Shown here one piece after another: positions 52,561 to 60,223 of a DNA stretch of 64,000 bases. The translations under genes were made by a program, and so were the position numbers. The notes under the pieces are model-generated. The model saw only the letters and a program-made list of their open reading frames with translations, had not been told where the DNA came from and made no database searches. The first letter of the stretch is position 1; each line of letters begins with the position of its first letter. The DNA is taken from NCBI GenBank assembly GCA_010692425.1, contig JAAHHJ010000023.1, positions 1-64,000 on the forward strand. Reading direction: 5' to 3'. The DNA is from Symploca sp. SIO3C6 (GTDB taxonomy: Bacteria > Cyanobacteriota > Cyanobacteriia > Cyanobacteriales > Coleofasciculaceae).

Positions 52561-53673
52561 TCAAACACCAGATGCTTGATAAAGCGAAAAATCCGTATAG
52601 CCTTCTTTCTCAAACGAATACCAAATATTTTGCTCAGCCGGAGGATTCAGAGCCCAACCATTAGCAAAACGCTCAACCAAATCTGGATTACTAATAAAAG
52701 GTCTTCCAAAGGCGATTAAATCAGCATTTCCCTCTTTAATTGCAGCTTCAGCAGTATCCTGTGTATAACCACAGTTACCCATAATTGCTCCTTCAAATAC
52801 ACCTCTAAACTCAGCCAACCTCATAGGTTCTCCTAATTGATGAAAGCCAAATGCTAAGCCATCTAGAAAATGAAGGTAAGCCAGCCCGTAAGCATTCAAC
52901 TGCTTGGCTATATAAAGAAAGCTTTCCCTAAAATCCTGCGAACCCATATCATTAAAGACACCATTAGGAGACAAACGAATACCTACTCGGTTGGCAGGCC
53001 ATACAGTTAGAATTCCTTCCACGACTTCCTTGAGAAAACGGTACCGATTCTCAATACTGCCGCCGTAAATATCTGTGCGATGGTTAGTTTTAGATTGTAG
53101 GAACTGATCAATCAAATAGCCATTAGCAGCATGAATCTCTACCCCATCAAAACCAGCAGCTTTAGCGCGAATAGCAGCCTGACGATAATCCTCTACAATC
53201 AAAGGAATCTCTTCAGTTTCTAAAGCCCTAGGTGTCTCATAATTTTGTTTGCCCAGGGGTGTATGAATATACTCTCCATTGAGCTTAATTGCAGAAGGAG
53301 CTACTGGCAGTTGAGCATTTTCCTGAAAACTACTGTGGGAGGCTCGCCCACAGTGCCAAAGTTGAAGAAAAATTGGTGTGCCTTTGGCTTGAACTACATC
53401 TACAACCTGCTTCCAGGCTATTACTTGTTCATCTGAGTAAATACCGGGCGTGTTTTGCCATCCATTAGCCTGTTTGGAAATCACGGTAGCTTCCGTAATA
53501 ATCAAACCAGCAGTAGCTCGTTGAGCGTAATACTGGGCCATCAAAGCATTGGGCATGCGTTCGATTCCTGCCCTAGAGCGAGTCATGGGAGCCATTACAA
53601 CTCGGTTTTTGAGGAGCAGATTTCCCAACTCAAAAGAGCTAAGCAGTGCTGGTGAAAGCGTTTGGCTAGTCAT
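52561..53673 (-). CDS. Old yellow enzyme family alkene reductase
   Basis: About 370 residues from the ATG at 53671-53673 (MTSQTLSPALLSSFELGN). The frame is open 28 codons upstream, but the family length fits this start; ATG 53697 is also possible. FMN-dependent ene-reductase reducing activated C=C bonds with NAD(P)H. Signatures: LKNRVVMAPMTRSRA, FLQLWHCGRASHSSF, AAGFDGVEIHAANGYLIDQF (His and Asn of the active site), NRVGIRLSPNG, and DLIAFGRPFISNPDL for phosphate binding. It stands alone, convergent with the ParB-like gene. Confidence 0.95.
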   Translation of the reverse strand: MTSQTLSPALLSSFELGNLLLKNRVVMAPMTRSRAGIERMPNALMAQYYAQRATAGLIITEATVISKQANGWQNTPGIYSDEQVIAWKQVVDVVQAKGTPIFLQLWHCGRASHSSFQENAQLPVAPSAIKLNGEYIHTPLGKQNYETPRALETEEIPLIVEDYRQAAIRAKAAGFDGVEIHAANGYLIDQFLQSKTNHRTDIYGGSIENRYRFLKEVVEGILTVWPANRVGIRLSPNGVFNDMGSQDFRESFLYIAKQLNAYGLAYLHFLDGLAFGFHQLGEPMRLAEFRGVFEGAIMGNCGYTQDTAEAAIKEGNADLIAFGRPFISNPDLVERFANGWALNPPAEQNIWYSFEKEGYTDFSLYQASGV

Positions 53674-53847
53674 TAGCTTTTGATCTTCACAACCCATATC
53701 TACAGATAATATTTTGACATTTTTCCCCGTTATACTCGCTAGAGTTAGCCACGCCAACCGTGAAATTACTGTAAAATCGATTCACCGATAGAAGTTAATA
53801 AACAAGCTTATATCGATATACGAACTAACAGTAAATATATAGATTCT

Positions 53848-53893
53848 CCTCTCTCCATCTCCCTATCCCCCCATCTCCCCCTCTCCCCCTCTT
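53848..53893. repeat. C-rich tract CTCCCCCTCTCCCCC
   Basis: Complement of the dispersed G/A tracts, placed between the OYE and nuclease-fusion genes. Confidence 0.7.
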
Positions 53894-53894
53894 C

Positions 53895-55367
53895 CTATTT
53901 CCTCATCCCTTTCTCAACCTCAACGGCAAAAAAGGTTTGACACTTCTGCCGTTGAGGGCAAATATCGCACAAAATTTCAGTGTGAGATGTTAGCGGCGGT
54001 GGATTGGGTTGAGAATGCTCCCAGCCAACCCATTGCCGCATCTGCTGAAATTTTTTGGGAATCAGTTGATGCAACGTTTGCTCTAGCTGATGCCCAGAAA
54101 AAGTCAACTCTTGCCATTGAGGCACCATAGTGTAGACAGCCCAATCAACTGCTAACCCTAATTTTTCCCGCAGTATATAGCTGTAGAGGGCTAATTGAGC
54201 CAGTTGAGCTGATTTGTCTGGCAATTCATAGGTTTTATATTCCACTACGTGCAAGCTGTGGTTTTTAAAATCGTAAGCTAAGTTATCCCATCTCCTTGTT
54301 AACAACTCCTGTTTACCATTAGCTAGGGGAAAATTATATTCGACTCCAGGTTCGTGAACTATGAAAGTTTTGCTAATAACTTCCTGTGCACTACAATAGC
54401 GCCGATTACTTAACAGTAATTTTGTCCAGCGCTGAATTAATACAGTTAACTCCTGCCAAAGTTGAGAGAGTGCTTGCACTTGATCCGGATTTGTTTGTAT
54501 CGCAGTTTGCCAGTAAGGAAAGAAGGCAAATTTATAAAATAGCTCTTGTATTTGGGCTGTTACTTGCTCTTCCTGTAACTGTTCAAAGGGTAGCTCAAAC
54601 AAGGTAGAAAATTGAGATTCTTGCTGAGCTATATTTATAAATTGCTCCGATAAATCATTAAAGGCACTGCTAATATCAGCAGATTGATTAGACTGTAGAA
54701 ACATAGTTTTCTTGCGGAAGCGATACCCAAAATAAAATAGGCGCGGGCATTCTAAAGCAACTCTGACATGAGTAACTATGAAGGGGATGTGTTGAAACTT
54801 CTCTACTTTTCTTAGGGCAGTTAGTTCTAGTAAACGGCGATGGACGTGAGCCAAATAGACTGTATCCATCTTGGCATAGTGTAACTGTTTTTCGGTTAGG
54901 GGTCGTTGTCCCCAGTCACTTGTCTGCTCCTCGGCATCTACACTAGAAAACTGACAAAGTTCTACTGCTAAAGTTTTGAGCTTTTTATTAGATACTTTTA
55001 GGGGATTACGTCGTTTTTTTTGGGTCAGTTTTTTGACCAAATTAAAGGTACAAGTGACATTTTTAGCTTGCTTTTTACCGCCAAGATAATGGAGGTCACA
55101 CTTGGCATAGTGAAAGACTTTCTCAATGTTGGGATTAGCCATGATTTGCTTAACAAAAGCTGTCACCAATTCTGGTTGATCCAAAACATCTAGGATATAA
55201 GCACAATCACCATTAATGTCTGTAGGCTCAGATAAGATTTGAATCAAAGATAATCTGGGTTTAGGACTATCCCAGCCAGCAACTTCTGTATCTGCCCAGA
55301 TAATTTTAGCGGAGGCAAATTTGGTAATGGTAGCTAGGATTTTGGCTGCTTCTGTCAGATATGGCAT
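53895..55367 (-). CDS. RNase D-like exonuclease fused to Cas4/RecB-like Fe-S nuclease
   Basis: 490 residues from ATG 55365-55367. Residues 1-190 are a DEDDy 3'-5' exonuclease: WADTEVAGW (Asp26, Glu28), HYAKCDLHYL (Asp91), KQLHYAKMDTVYL (Tyr164, Asp168). Residues 200-490 resemble Cas4/AddB nucleases: ALECPRLFYFGYR (Cys207), TRRWDNLAYDF (Asp361), LHVVEYKTYEL (Glu376, Lys378), QLALYSY (Gln391, Tyr395) and a terminal CDICPQRQKC (Cys467, 470, 476). The four cysteines have the spacing of a 4Fe-4S cluster. All catalytic residues of both domains are present. It probably processes DNA or RNA ends in repair; similar two-nuclease fusions are known in cyanobacteria without a defined role. No CRISPR locus is nearby. 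Confidence 0.88.
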   Translation of the reverse strand: MPYLTEAAKILATITKFASAKIIWADTEVAGWDSPKPRLSLIQILSEPTDINGDCAYILDVLDQPELVTAFVKQIMANPNIEKVFHYAKCDLHYLGGKKQAKNVTCTFNLVKKLTQKKRRNPLKVSNKKLKTLAVELCQFSSVDAEEQTSDWGQRPLTEKQLHYAKMDTVYLAHVHRRLLELTALRKVEKFQHIPFIVTHVRVALECPRLFYFGYRFRKKTMFLQSNQSADISSAFNDLSEQFINIAQQESQFSTLFELPFEQLQEEQVTAQIQELFYKFAFFPYWQTAIQTNPDQVQALSQLWQELTVLIQRWTKLLLSNRRYCSAQEVISKTFIVHEPGVEYNFPLANGKQELLTRRWDNLAYDFKNHSLHVVEYKTYELPDKSAQLAQLALYSYILREKLGLAVDWAVYTMVPQWQELTFSGHQLEQTLHQLIPKKFQQMRQWVGWEHSQPNPPPLTSHTEILCDICPQRQKCQTFFAVEVEKGMRK

Positions 55368-55550
55368 TGGTGAAGATAGCCTAGTCTTCTGGAGAGGAAT
55401 ATTAATAATAACCTATTTAGTTAACTTTTAATGTAATCGCAGAAGCCAAGCCTCCTATCTTGAAATTGTATGTATAGAGAAGTAGAGTTACCTTACCATG
55501 AGACTACCAGAATGCAATATCTAACTTACAGCAATGCTTTTTAATTAACT

Positions 55551-55877
55551 TTATTGCAATTTCACAGCTGTACCGGTGGCGGTAATGAGTAATAGCACTC
55601 CTGTTTCATCAACGTTAATTGTGCCAGTATCAATTTCAATGCCAATCACAGCATCTGCTCCTAAGCGCAGGGCACGCTCTTCTAATTCCCTGATGGCTTC
55701 GAGTTGTCCTTTCTCAAATATCTTTTCATAACTACCGGTACGTCCTCCGATAAAATCTCGAATCCCAGCAAAGAAATCTCGCAAGACATTAGTGCCATAA
55801 ACTACTTCAGCAGTAACAACTCCTAAGTAAGCTTCAATGATAGCGCCTTGGATAACATCAGTTGTAGTTACGATCAT
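55551..55877 (-). CDS. YbjQ/UPF0145 family protein
   Basis: 108 residues from ATG 55875-55877, with AAGAGG nine bases upstream; the frame is open 22 codons further but without support. MIVTTTDVIQGAIIEAYLGV, TGSYEKIFEKG, EERALRLGADAVIGIEIDTG and ATGTAVKL are standard for this small pentameric family of unknown function (sometimes called heavy-metal-binding). It follows the EVE gene on the same strand by 74 bases. Confidence 0.92.
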   Translation of the reverse strand: MIVTTTDVIQGAIIEAYLGVVTAEVVYGTNVLRDFFAGIRDFIGGRTGSYEKIFEKGQLEAIRELEERALRLGADAVIGIEIDTGTINVDETGVLLLITATGTAVKLQ

Positions 55878-55951
55878 CGATTCTAACCTCTTAATTAGAC
55901 TTAGTTTGTACTTGCATGTTATCAAGTTTAGGCACAGTAGCAATCATGTGT

Positions 55952-56410
55952 TTATTTGCTACGACCAATTGTCATAATTCTTTGGGCAACTGTTTCCGGC
56001 ACAGGCATTACCGATAAGCGATTTCCTCGCCTAACTACTAAAAGTTCCTCAGCGTTAAACTCCTGCTTGAGCGTAGATAGGGAGATAGCCTGAGGAAAAG
56101 CCTCAACAAACTGTACAACTACTGTTTGCCACCGAGGTGACTCTAAAGTAGATTTTGGATCATAGTACTGGCTATTTAAATCAAACTGGGTTGGGTCATT
56201 AATACCAGTTTTAGTAATTTGTGTCAACCCGACGATAGCAGGAAGTTTAGTATTAGAATGATAAAAAAATGCCAAGTCCCCCTCATTCATTTGACGCAAA
56301 AAATTGCGAGCTTGAAAATTACGGACTCCGTCCCAAATGGTTTCTTGTTCTTGTTCTAGATCACTAATACTGTAGGCTTTTGGTTCCGATTTTATCAACC
56401 AGTAATTCAC
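55952..56410 (-). CDS. EVE domain protein
   Basis: About 152 residues from a GTG at 56408-56410, preceded by AAGG, giving VNYWLIKSEPKAYSISDLEQ, the usual EVE start; an in-frame ATG at 56458 would overlap the upstream gene. EVE domains are PUA-like readers of modified bases in DNA or RNA. Family marks: WDGVRNFQARNFLRQM, GDLAFFYHSN, IVGLTQI, PRWQTVVVQFVE and RGNRLSVMPV at the end. It lies 19 bases downstream of the SDR gene, so the two are probably co-transcribed. Confidence 0.92.
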   Translation of the reverse strand: MNYWLIKSEPKAYSISDLEQEQETIWDGVRNFQARNFLRQMNEGDLAFFYHSNTKLPAIVGLTQITKTGINDPTQFDLNSQYYDPKSTLESPRWQTVVVQFVEAFPQAISLSTLKQEFNAEELLVVRRGNRLSVMPVPETVAQRIMTIGRSK

Positions 56411-56429
56411 GACCTTACCCTTGTAAATA

Positions 56430-57089
56430 TTACCAAGGCAGTACTTCACCATTGGCATGCCAAAATGTGCCAGAATTTTCTAGATTGAGTTGATTTATTC
56501 TGGCTAGAAGTCCCTGGACAGCTTCAGAAGTAGGTATTCCTCGATAACCAGTCATCAAAGTATTAACCAAACCAGGATGAAGGATCGCAACGGCAATTTG
56601 CTGCGGTTTCAAATCATGAGATAGAGACTTACCAGCCATGCTCAAGGCTGCTTTCGACATACGGTAGCCGTAGGAACTTCCAGAGGTATTATCACCAATA
56701 GAACCCATACGACTAGTAATAATCGCGACTTTGGAACCAGCCCGGAGATTAGCAAGTAAAGCCTGAGTTACCCTTAGTGCGCCCAAAGAGTTCACCTCAA
56801 ACTGCCACCTAATACTATCAAAGTCTAGATTATCGAGGGTATTTTTTTCCAGAATTCCAGCATTATTTATCAAAACATCTAATTGAGTACCATACAACCG
56901 CTTCGCTAAATCGGCTACAGATTGATCAGAGGTGATATCAATGCCAGACTCTATCCTAACTCCTAAATTATTAAGCTCACTAGAAGTTGAACGGCAGACG
57001 GCAATTACAGTTTCACCTAAGGCTTTTAATTGTCGGCAAAACTCCAAACCAATACCACGGTTAGCACCCGTTACTAAATAGGTTTTCAT
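56430..57089 (-). CDS. Short-chain dehydrogenase/reductase
   Basis: 219 residues from ATG 57087-57089. NAD(P)-binding TGANRGIG (7-14), NNAG (75-78), and catalytic Ser region ITSRMGS with YRMSK (Tyr142, Lys146). The closest pattern is the C-factor-like SDR group (MSKAALSMAGKSLSHDL, LHPGLVNTLMTG). Substrate unknown. It sits between the pyroglutamyl-peptidase-like and EVE genes, all on the minus strand with gaps of 19-24 bases: a likely operon. Confidence 0.93.
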   Translation of the reverse strand: MKTYLVTGANRGIGLEFCRQLKALGETVIAVCRSTSSELNNLGVRIESGIDITSDQSVADLAKRLYGTQLDVLINNAGILEKNTLDNLDFDSIRWQFEVNSLGALRVTQALLANLRAGSKVAIITSRMGSIGDNTSGSSYGYRMSKAALSMAGKSLSHDLKPQQIAVAILHPGLVNTLMTGYRGIPTSEAVQGLLARINQLNLENSGTFWHANGEVLPW

Positions 57090-57113
57090 TTATATATTTG
57101 AACTCAGCTCAAC

Positions 57114-57647
57114 TCAAAATGTCTGTTGAATCTTAGCAAAAGAGGCAACTCTCTGGATAATCAAACTGAAATCTGCCACAATCCCAGGTAAATTAGCTGC
57201 ACTCAGAGGTGGTACATGAACAAAGATACAGTAACTGTTAAACTTATGCTCTCGTAAATATTTTAAGACTTGGTAATAAAGTCCTTCACAGACAAATTTA
57301 CCAGCATCATGACTAATCTCTGTCCCCACTGAACCAGCTACCAATTTCTCTAAATCTAGTGCAGTTTTAATTAAAGCATCTCCACAAGAGGCACCAGATT
57401 CCACCGTTAATTTTAAGCGCTTTCGAGCCAAGCCACAACAAATAATTGCCGCTGGTTGCATTTCTTCAATTTTGATGATTACTCTACTGCTGGCTTGGGC
57501 AATATCCACTGGTAGCTTTCTCAGGAAGCTTAAGGAAACTGGAAAATCTTCTAGCTGGGAAATTCTCTCCAATAAATCATCCGAGGAATTAGATACCTGA
57601 TCAGGTAGCCAGGTGTCAAAAGATGTCAGGAGAATTTGGCTGTGCAT
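57114..57647 (-). CDS. Pyroglutamyl-peptidase I-like protein (peptidase C15)
   Basis: 177 residues from ATG 57645-57647, shorter than the usual ~210. LLTSFDTWLPDQVSNSSDDL at the start matches the C15 fold; the triad is Glu83 (LKLTVESGAS), Cys120 (HDAGKFVCEGLYYQVL) and His144 (IFVHVPPL). Such enzymes remove N-terminal pyroglutamate from peptides. The shortening affects the loops and C-terminus rather than the triad. First gene of the minus-strand run Pcp-SDR-EVE-YbjQ, divergent from hisH. Confidence 0.85.
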   Translation of the reverse strand: MHSQILLTSFDTWLPDQVSNSSDDLLERISQLEDFPVSLSFLRKLPVDIAQASSRVIIKIEEMQPAAIICCGLARKRLKLTVESGASCGDALIKTALDLEKLVAGSVGTEISHDAGKFVCEGLYYQVLKYLREHKFNSYCIFVHVPPLSAANLPGIVADFSLIIQRVASFAKIQQTF

Positions 57648-57714
57648 GGTAGATACTCAGCAATTTAAAATTAAGGAAGGCATCAATAGTGTAAGATAAA
57701 GGGAATCAGGTTCA

Positions 57715-58350
57715 ATGCCAATTATTGCCGTTGTAGACTACGACATGGGAAACCTGCACTCTGCCTGTAAAGGTTTAGAGAAAGCTGGTGCTACGACCAA
57801 AGTTACTGATTCACCAGCAGAAATTGAAGGGGCGGATGCCGTAGTACTACCCGGAGTAGGTTCTTTTGACCCAGCAGTGCAGCATTTACGAGCACGCCAA
57901 CTAGAAGAACCGATTAAACAAGCCATCGCCGCCGGCAAACCATTCCTGGGAATTTGCTTGGGACTACAAATCTTATTTGAAGCTAGTGAAGAAGGCAAGG
58001 AACCGGGATTAGGAGTTATTGCTGGTACAGTGCGCAGATTTCGTTCTGAGCCAGGGCTCACCATTCCCCACATGGGTTGGAATCAGTTGAAATTGACTCA
58101 ACCGCACTCTCGGCTTTGGCAAAACTTACCTAGCAGTCGGCAAGTCTATTTTGTGCATTCCTATTACGTTGACCCACTTGATACCAAGCTCCAGGCAGCA
58201 ACTGTTATCCATGGTTCTCAGGAAGTAACAGCCGCGATCGCCCAAGATAACTTAATGGCTTTACAGTTTCATCCAGAGAAATCTTCTACTATTGGTCTTC
58301 AAATACTATCTAATTTCGTTTCCCAAGTCAAGGCACAAGTACTGGTTTGA
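57715..58350 (+). CDS. hisH: Imidazole glycerol phosphate synthase, glutamine amidotransferase subunit
   Basis: 211 residues from ATG 57715. It supplies ammonia from glutamine to HisF in histidine synthesis. IAVVDYDMGNLHSACKGLEK, LPGVGSFDPAVQHL, the nucleophile GICLGLQILFE (Cys81), IPHMGWNQL, YFVHSYYV and the His-Glu pair in ALQFHPEKSS (His186, Glu188) are all present. hisF is not adjacent, as is common in cyanobacteria. TAAGATAAAGG at 57690-57700 may include the -10 box. Confidence 0.97.
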   Translation: MPIIAVVDYDMGNLHSACKGLEKAGATTKVTDSPAEIEGADAVVLPGVGSFDPAVQHLRARQLEEPIKQAIAAGKPFLGICLGLQILFEASEEGKEPGLGVIAGTVRRFRSEPGLTIPHMGWNQLKLTQPHSRLWQNLPSSRQVYFVHSYYVDPLDTKLQAATVIHGSQEVTAAIAQDNLMALQFHPEKSSTIGLQILSNFVSQVKAQVLV

Positions 58351-58365
58351 ATTTTAATGCTCATA

Positions 58366-58392
58366 GTACGCGCTGCGCGCATGCTGCGCAAA
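58366..58392 (+). repeat. REP-like 27-mer, copy 3
   Basis: GTACGCGCTGCGCGCATGCT plus GCGCAAA, 15 bases after hisH. It is followed by TTGATTGTTCATTGGG units repeated twice (58395-58455). Confidence 0.8.
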
Positions 58393-58549
58393 CATTGTTG
58401 ATTGTTCATTGGGAAAGACTGTTCATAGTTGATGGTTGATTGTTCATTGGGAATGAATACCACAACTGCCCTTATACCAACCCAATGAGCCATTAACCAT
58501 CAACCATAAACATTAAACAAGAACTCAATTCCCTTAAACTGAAGTTGAA

Positions 58550-59086
58550 GTGAGAATCTACGGCAATCGCCAGCTAAAAACTCTCCCTGGTCAAACTATT
58601 CGTCCAACTCCAGCACGGGTGCGAGAAGCAGTATTTAATATCTGGCGAGGTAAAATTTCTGGTTGCCAATGGCTTGATTTGTGTGCTGGTAATGGTTCTA
58701 TGGGAGCAGAAGCCTTGTGTCGAGGAGCCTCCTCAGTGGTGGGTATTGACAAATGGTCTAAGGCTTGTACTATAACCCGACAGAATTGGCAACAGCTTGC
58801 CCAGACTGAACAAAAATTTCAGGTATTGCGGGGAGATGTCGTAGAGCGAATTAAAGATTTGGATGGTCAAAAGTTTGACTTAATTTACTTTGATCCCCCC
58901 TACGCTAGTGAATTATACCAGCCTGTATTAGAAGCGATCGCTAACTACCAGCTACTAGAGCAGGATGGGGAACTAGCAGTAGAGCATAGCTCCAAACACT
59001 GGAGAATGCAAGCGCTTCCCCACCTAGAAATCTGCCGTCAAAAGGTTTACGGCAACACTGCCTTAACTTTCTACAGCACAGTTTGA
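58550..59086 (+). CDS. rsmD: 16S rRNA (guanine966-N2)-methyltransferase RsmD
   Basis: 178 residues from GTG 58550. RPTPARVREAVFNIW is the RsmD signature. SAM-binding WLDLCAGNGSMGAEAL (42-56) and VVGIDKW follow, and DPPY (115-118) is the N6/N2-type catalytic motif. It methylates G966 of 16S rRNA in the assembled small subunit. Single gene between repeats. Confidence 0.95.
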   Translation: MRIYGNRQLKTLPGQTIRPTPARVREAVFNIWRGKISGCQWLDLCAGNGSMGAEALCRGASSVVGIDKWSKACTITRQNWQQLAQTEQKFQVLRGDVVERIKDLDGQKFDLIYFDPPYASELYQPVLEAIANYQLLEQDGELAVEHSSKHWRMQALPHLEICRQKVYGNTALTFYSTV

Positions 59087-59136
59087 GCAACAGAGGAGTG
59101 TTTTCAACAAAGGCAGTATACAGAAGGTTATTGAGC

Positions 59137-59340
59137 CACTCCCACGAATTGAATTCGTGGGATTCAGGCATCAAGCAGAGATTGCAGGCACAGCCTGTCT
59201 AACATCTCCTACGCCTAGGGTTGAACTCCCAACCCTTTTAATAATGATAGTATGTCTACAATCGAGGATCAACCAAACAGCTAACGCGGCTTGAAAGCCT
59301 TAACGCTACATCCCACGCTTAAAAGACGTGGGCTTTGCTT
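59137..59340. mobile_element. Remnant of an IS200/IS605-type element (no ORF)
   Basis: A perfect 11-bp palindrome at 59140-59162 (TCCCACGAATT, loop G) and a second hairpin at 59312-59332 (CCCACG/CGTGGG) flank 150 bases that include AACGCGGCTTGAAAGCCTTA, similar to the AAGCGGAGTCTTGAAAGAGC scaffold bases of the IsrB element. Hairpins of this form are typical of TnpB element ends. No transposase or TnpB reading frame remains. Confidence 0.45.
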
Positions 59341-59417
59341 ACTTCTTTGTAAAGTACCATCACTTAGGTTCCTGAACATTTGTCTTCTCACGAGGGGAAA
59401 AGGAGCAAGGGTTGAAT

Positions 59418-59455
59418 CCCCCCATCTCCCCATCTCCCCCTCTCCCCCTCTTTTC
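59418..59455. repeat. C-rich tract CCCCATCTCCCCATCTCCCC
   Basis: Dispersed polypyrimidine tract, immediately downstream of petG on its strand. Confidence 0.7.
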
Positions 59456-59456
59456 C

Positions 59457-59570
59457 TTAACCTCCCAGTTGACTGCCCCGTTTGTACTGCATATAAGCAG
59501 CGACAAACAAACCAGCAAGGGTAACAGGGACTAAGCCAAGGACGATTCCTACAAGCAGTGGTTCAACCAC
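59457..59570 (-). CDS. petG: Cytochrome b6f complex subunit V, PetG
   Basis: 37 residues, read from GTG 59568-59570 with AGGAG eight bases upstream, to TAA 59457-59459. The sequence [20 protein letters not shown] then [17 protein letters not shown] is unmistakable PetG: one membrane helix and the basic YxQYKR end. It is an essential small subunit stabilising the thylakoid cytochrome b6f complex. Divergent from the cytochrome cM-like gene, 248 bases away. Two Gly-side substitutions (VPVTLAG for the more usual IVVTLAG) are minor. Confidence 0.95.
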   Translation of the reverse strand: MVEPLLVGIVLGLVPVTLAGLFVAAYMQYKRGSQLGG

Positions 59571-59818
59571 GTCAATATCTCCTCAATAAGTTTTTTTACC
59601 TTTTATCTCATCCTACTAGCTCCCTGGTCGCTACAGACAAGAGAGTTGTGTTGCTTTACAGATAATCAAGGGTGAGTTCGGTAACAACTTGCCTTATTAA
59701 TCCATAAAATTTAAGCTAGGTTTATCAATCGAAATATTTTTCGAGAAATGATTATGCTAAAAGCCATTGAGATTGCTCAACTGGTTGAGCAACCCCCTCT
59801 CAATTTACTAAAAGCGCT

Positions 59819-60223
59819 GTGGAAATCCCTAACTTAACAGGAGCCCCCTTGGATAACCAGCTTGCCCAACCCGAAGTTATAGTTCGTCAGATTACCTTGA
59901 TGGTGATGGTGATGCTGCTGGTTGTTGGTGCAGGATTCTTAGGCTTCCACCTGCTTCAGGTTTCAGATCCCTATGTACACACTGTATTGTCACTCAAGGG
60001 CAATTCAGTGCAAGGTCATGCTATGTTCCAAATCAACTGTGCTGGCTGTCATGGCTTACAAGGACATGGTATGATTGGACCAAGCTTGACAGGTATCTCT
60101 AGACGGAAGTCCAAAATTAGTCTTATTCATCAGGTGACAGACGGCAAGACACCGCCAATGCCAAAATTCCAACCTAGCCCTCAGGAGATGGCAGACCTTT
60201 TGAGCTACTTAGAGGAATTGTAG
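59819..60223 (+). CDS. cytM: Membrane-anchored monohaem c-type cytochrome, cytochrome cM-like
   Basis: 134 residues from GTG 59819. One membrane helix at about 26-46 (TLMVMVMLLVVGAGFLGF), then a c-type haem domain with CAGCH (Cys74, Cys77, His78) and the Met ligand in TPPMPKF (Met114), ending in MADLLSYLEEL. Size and layout fit CytM, a conserved low-abundance cyanobacterial cytochrome that modulates respiration and photosynthesis. Its 3' end overlaps the convergent glycosidase gene by 50 bases. A 27-codon open frame (59754-59837) overlaps its start out of phase. Confidence 0.85.
   Translation: MEIPNLTGAPLDNQLAQPEVIVRQITLMVMVMLLVVGAGFLGFHLLQVSDPYVHTVLSLKGNSVQGHAMFQINCAGCHGLQGHGMIGPSLTGISRRKSKISLIHQVTDGKTPPMPKFQPSPQEMADLLSYLEEL

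Larger units (their letters stand above)
59087..59456. other. Gap holding an IS200/IS605-like remnant and a C-rich tract
   Basis: No convincing gene. The two CCCACG palindromes and the GGCTTGAAAGCC segment are described separately. The C-rich tract at 59418-59455 abuts the petG stop. Confidence 0.5.
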
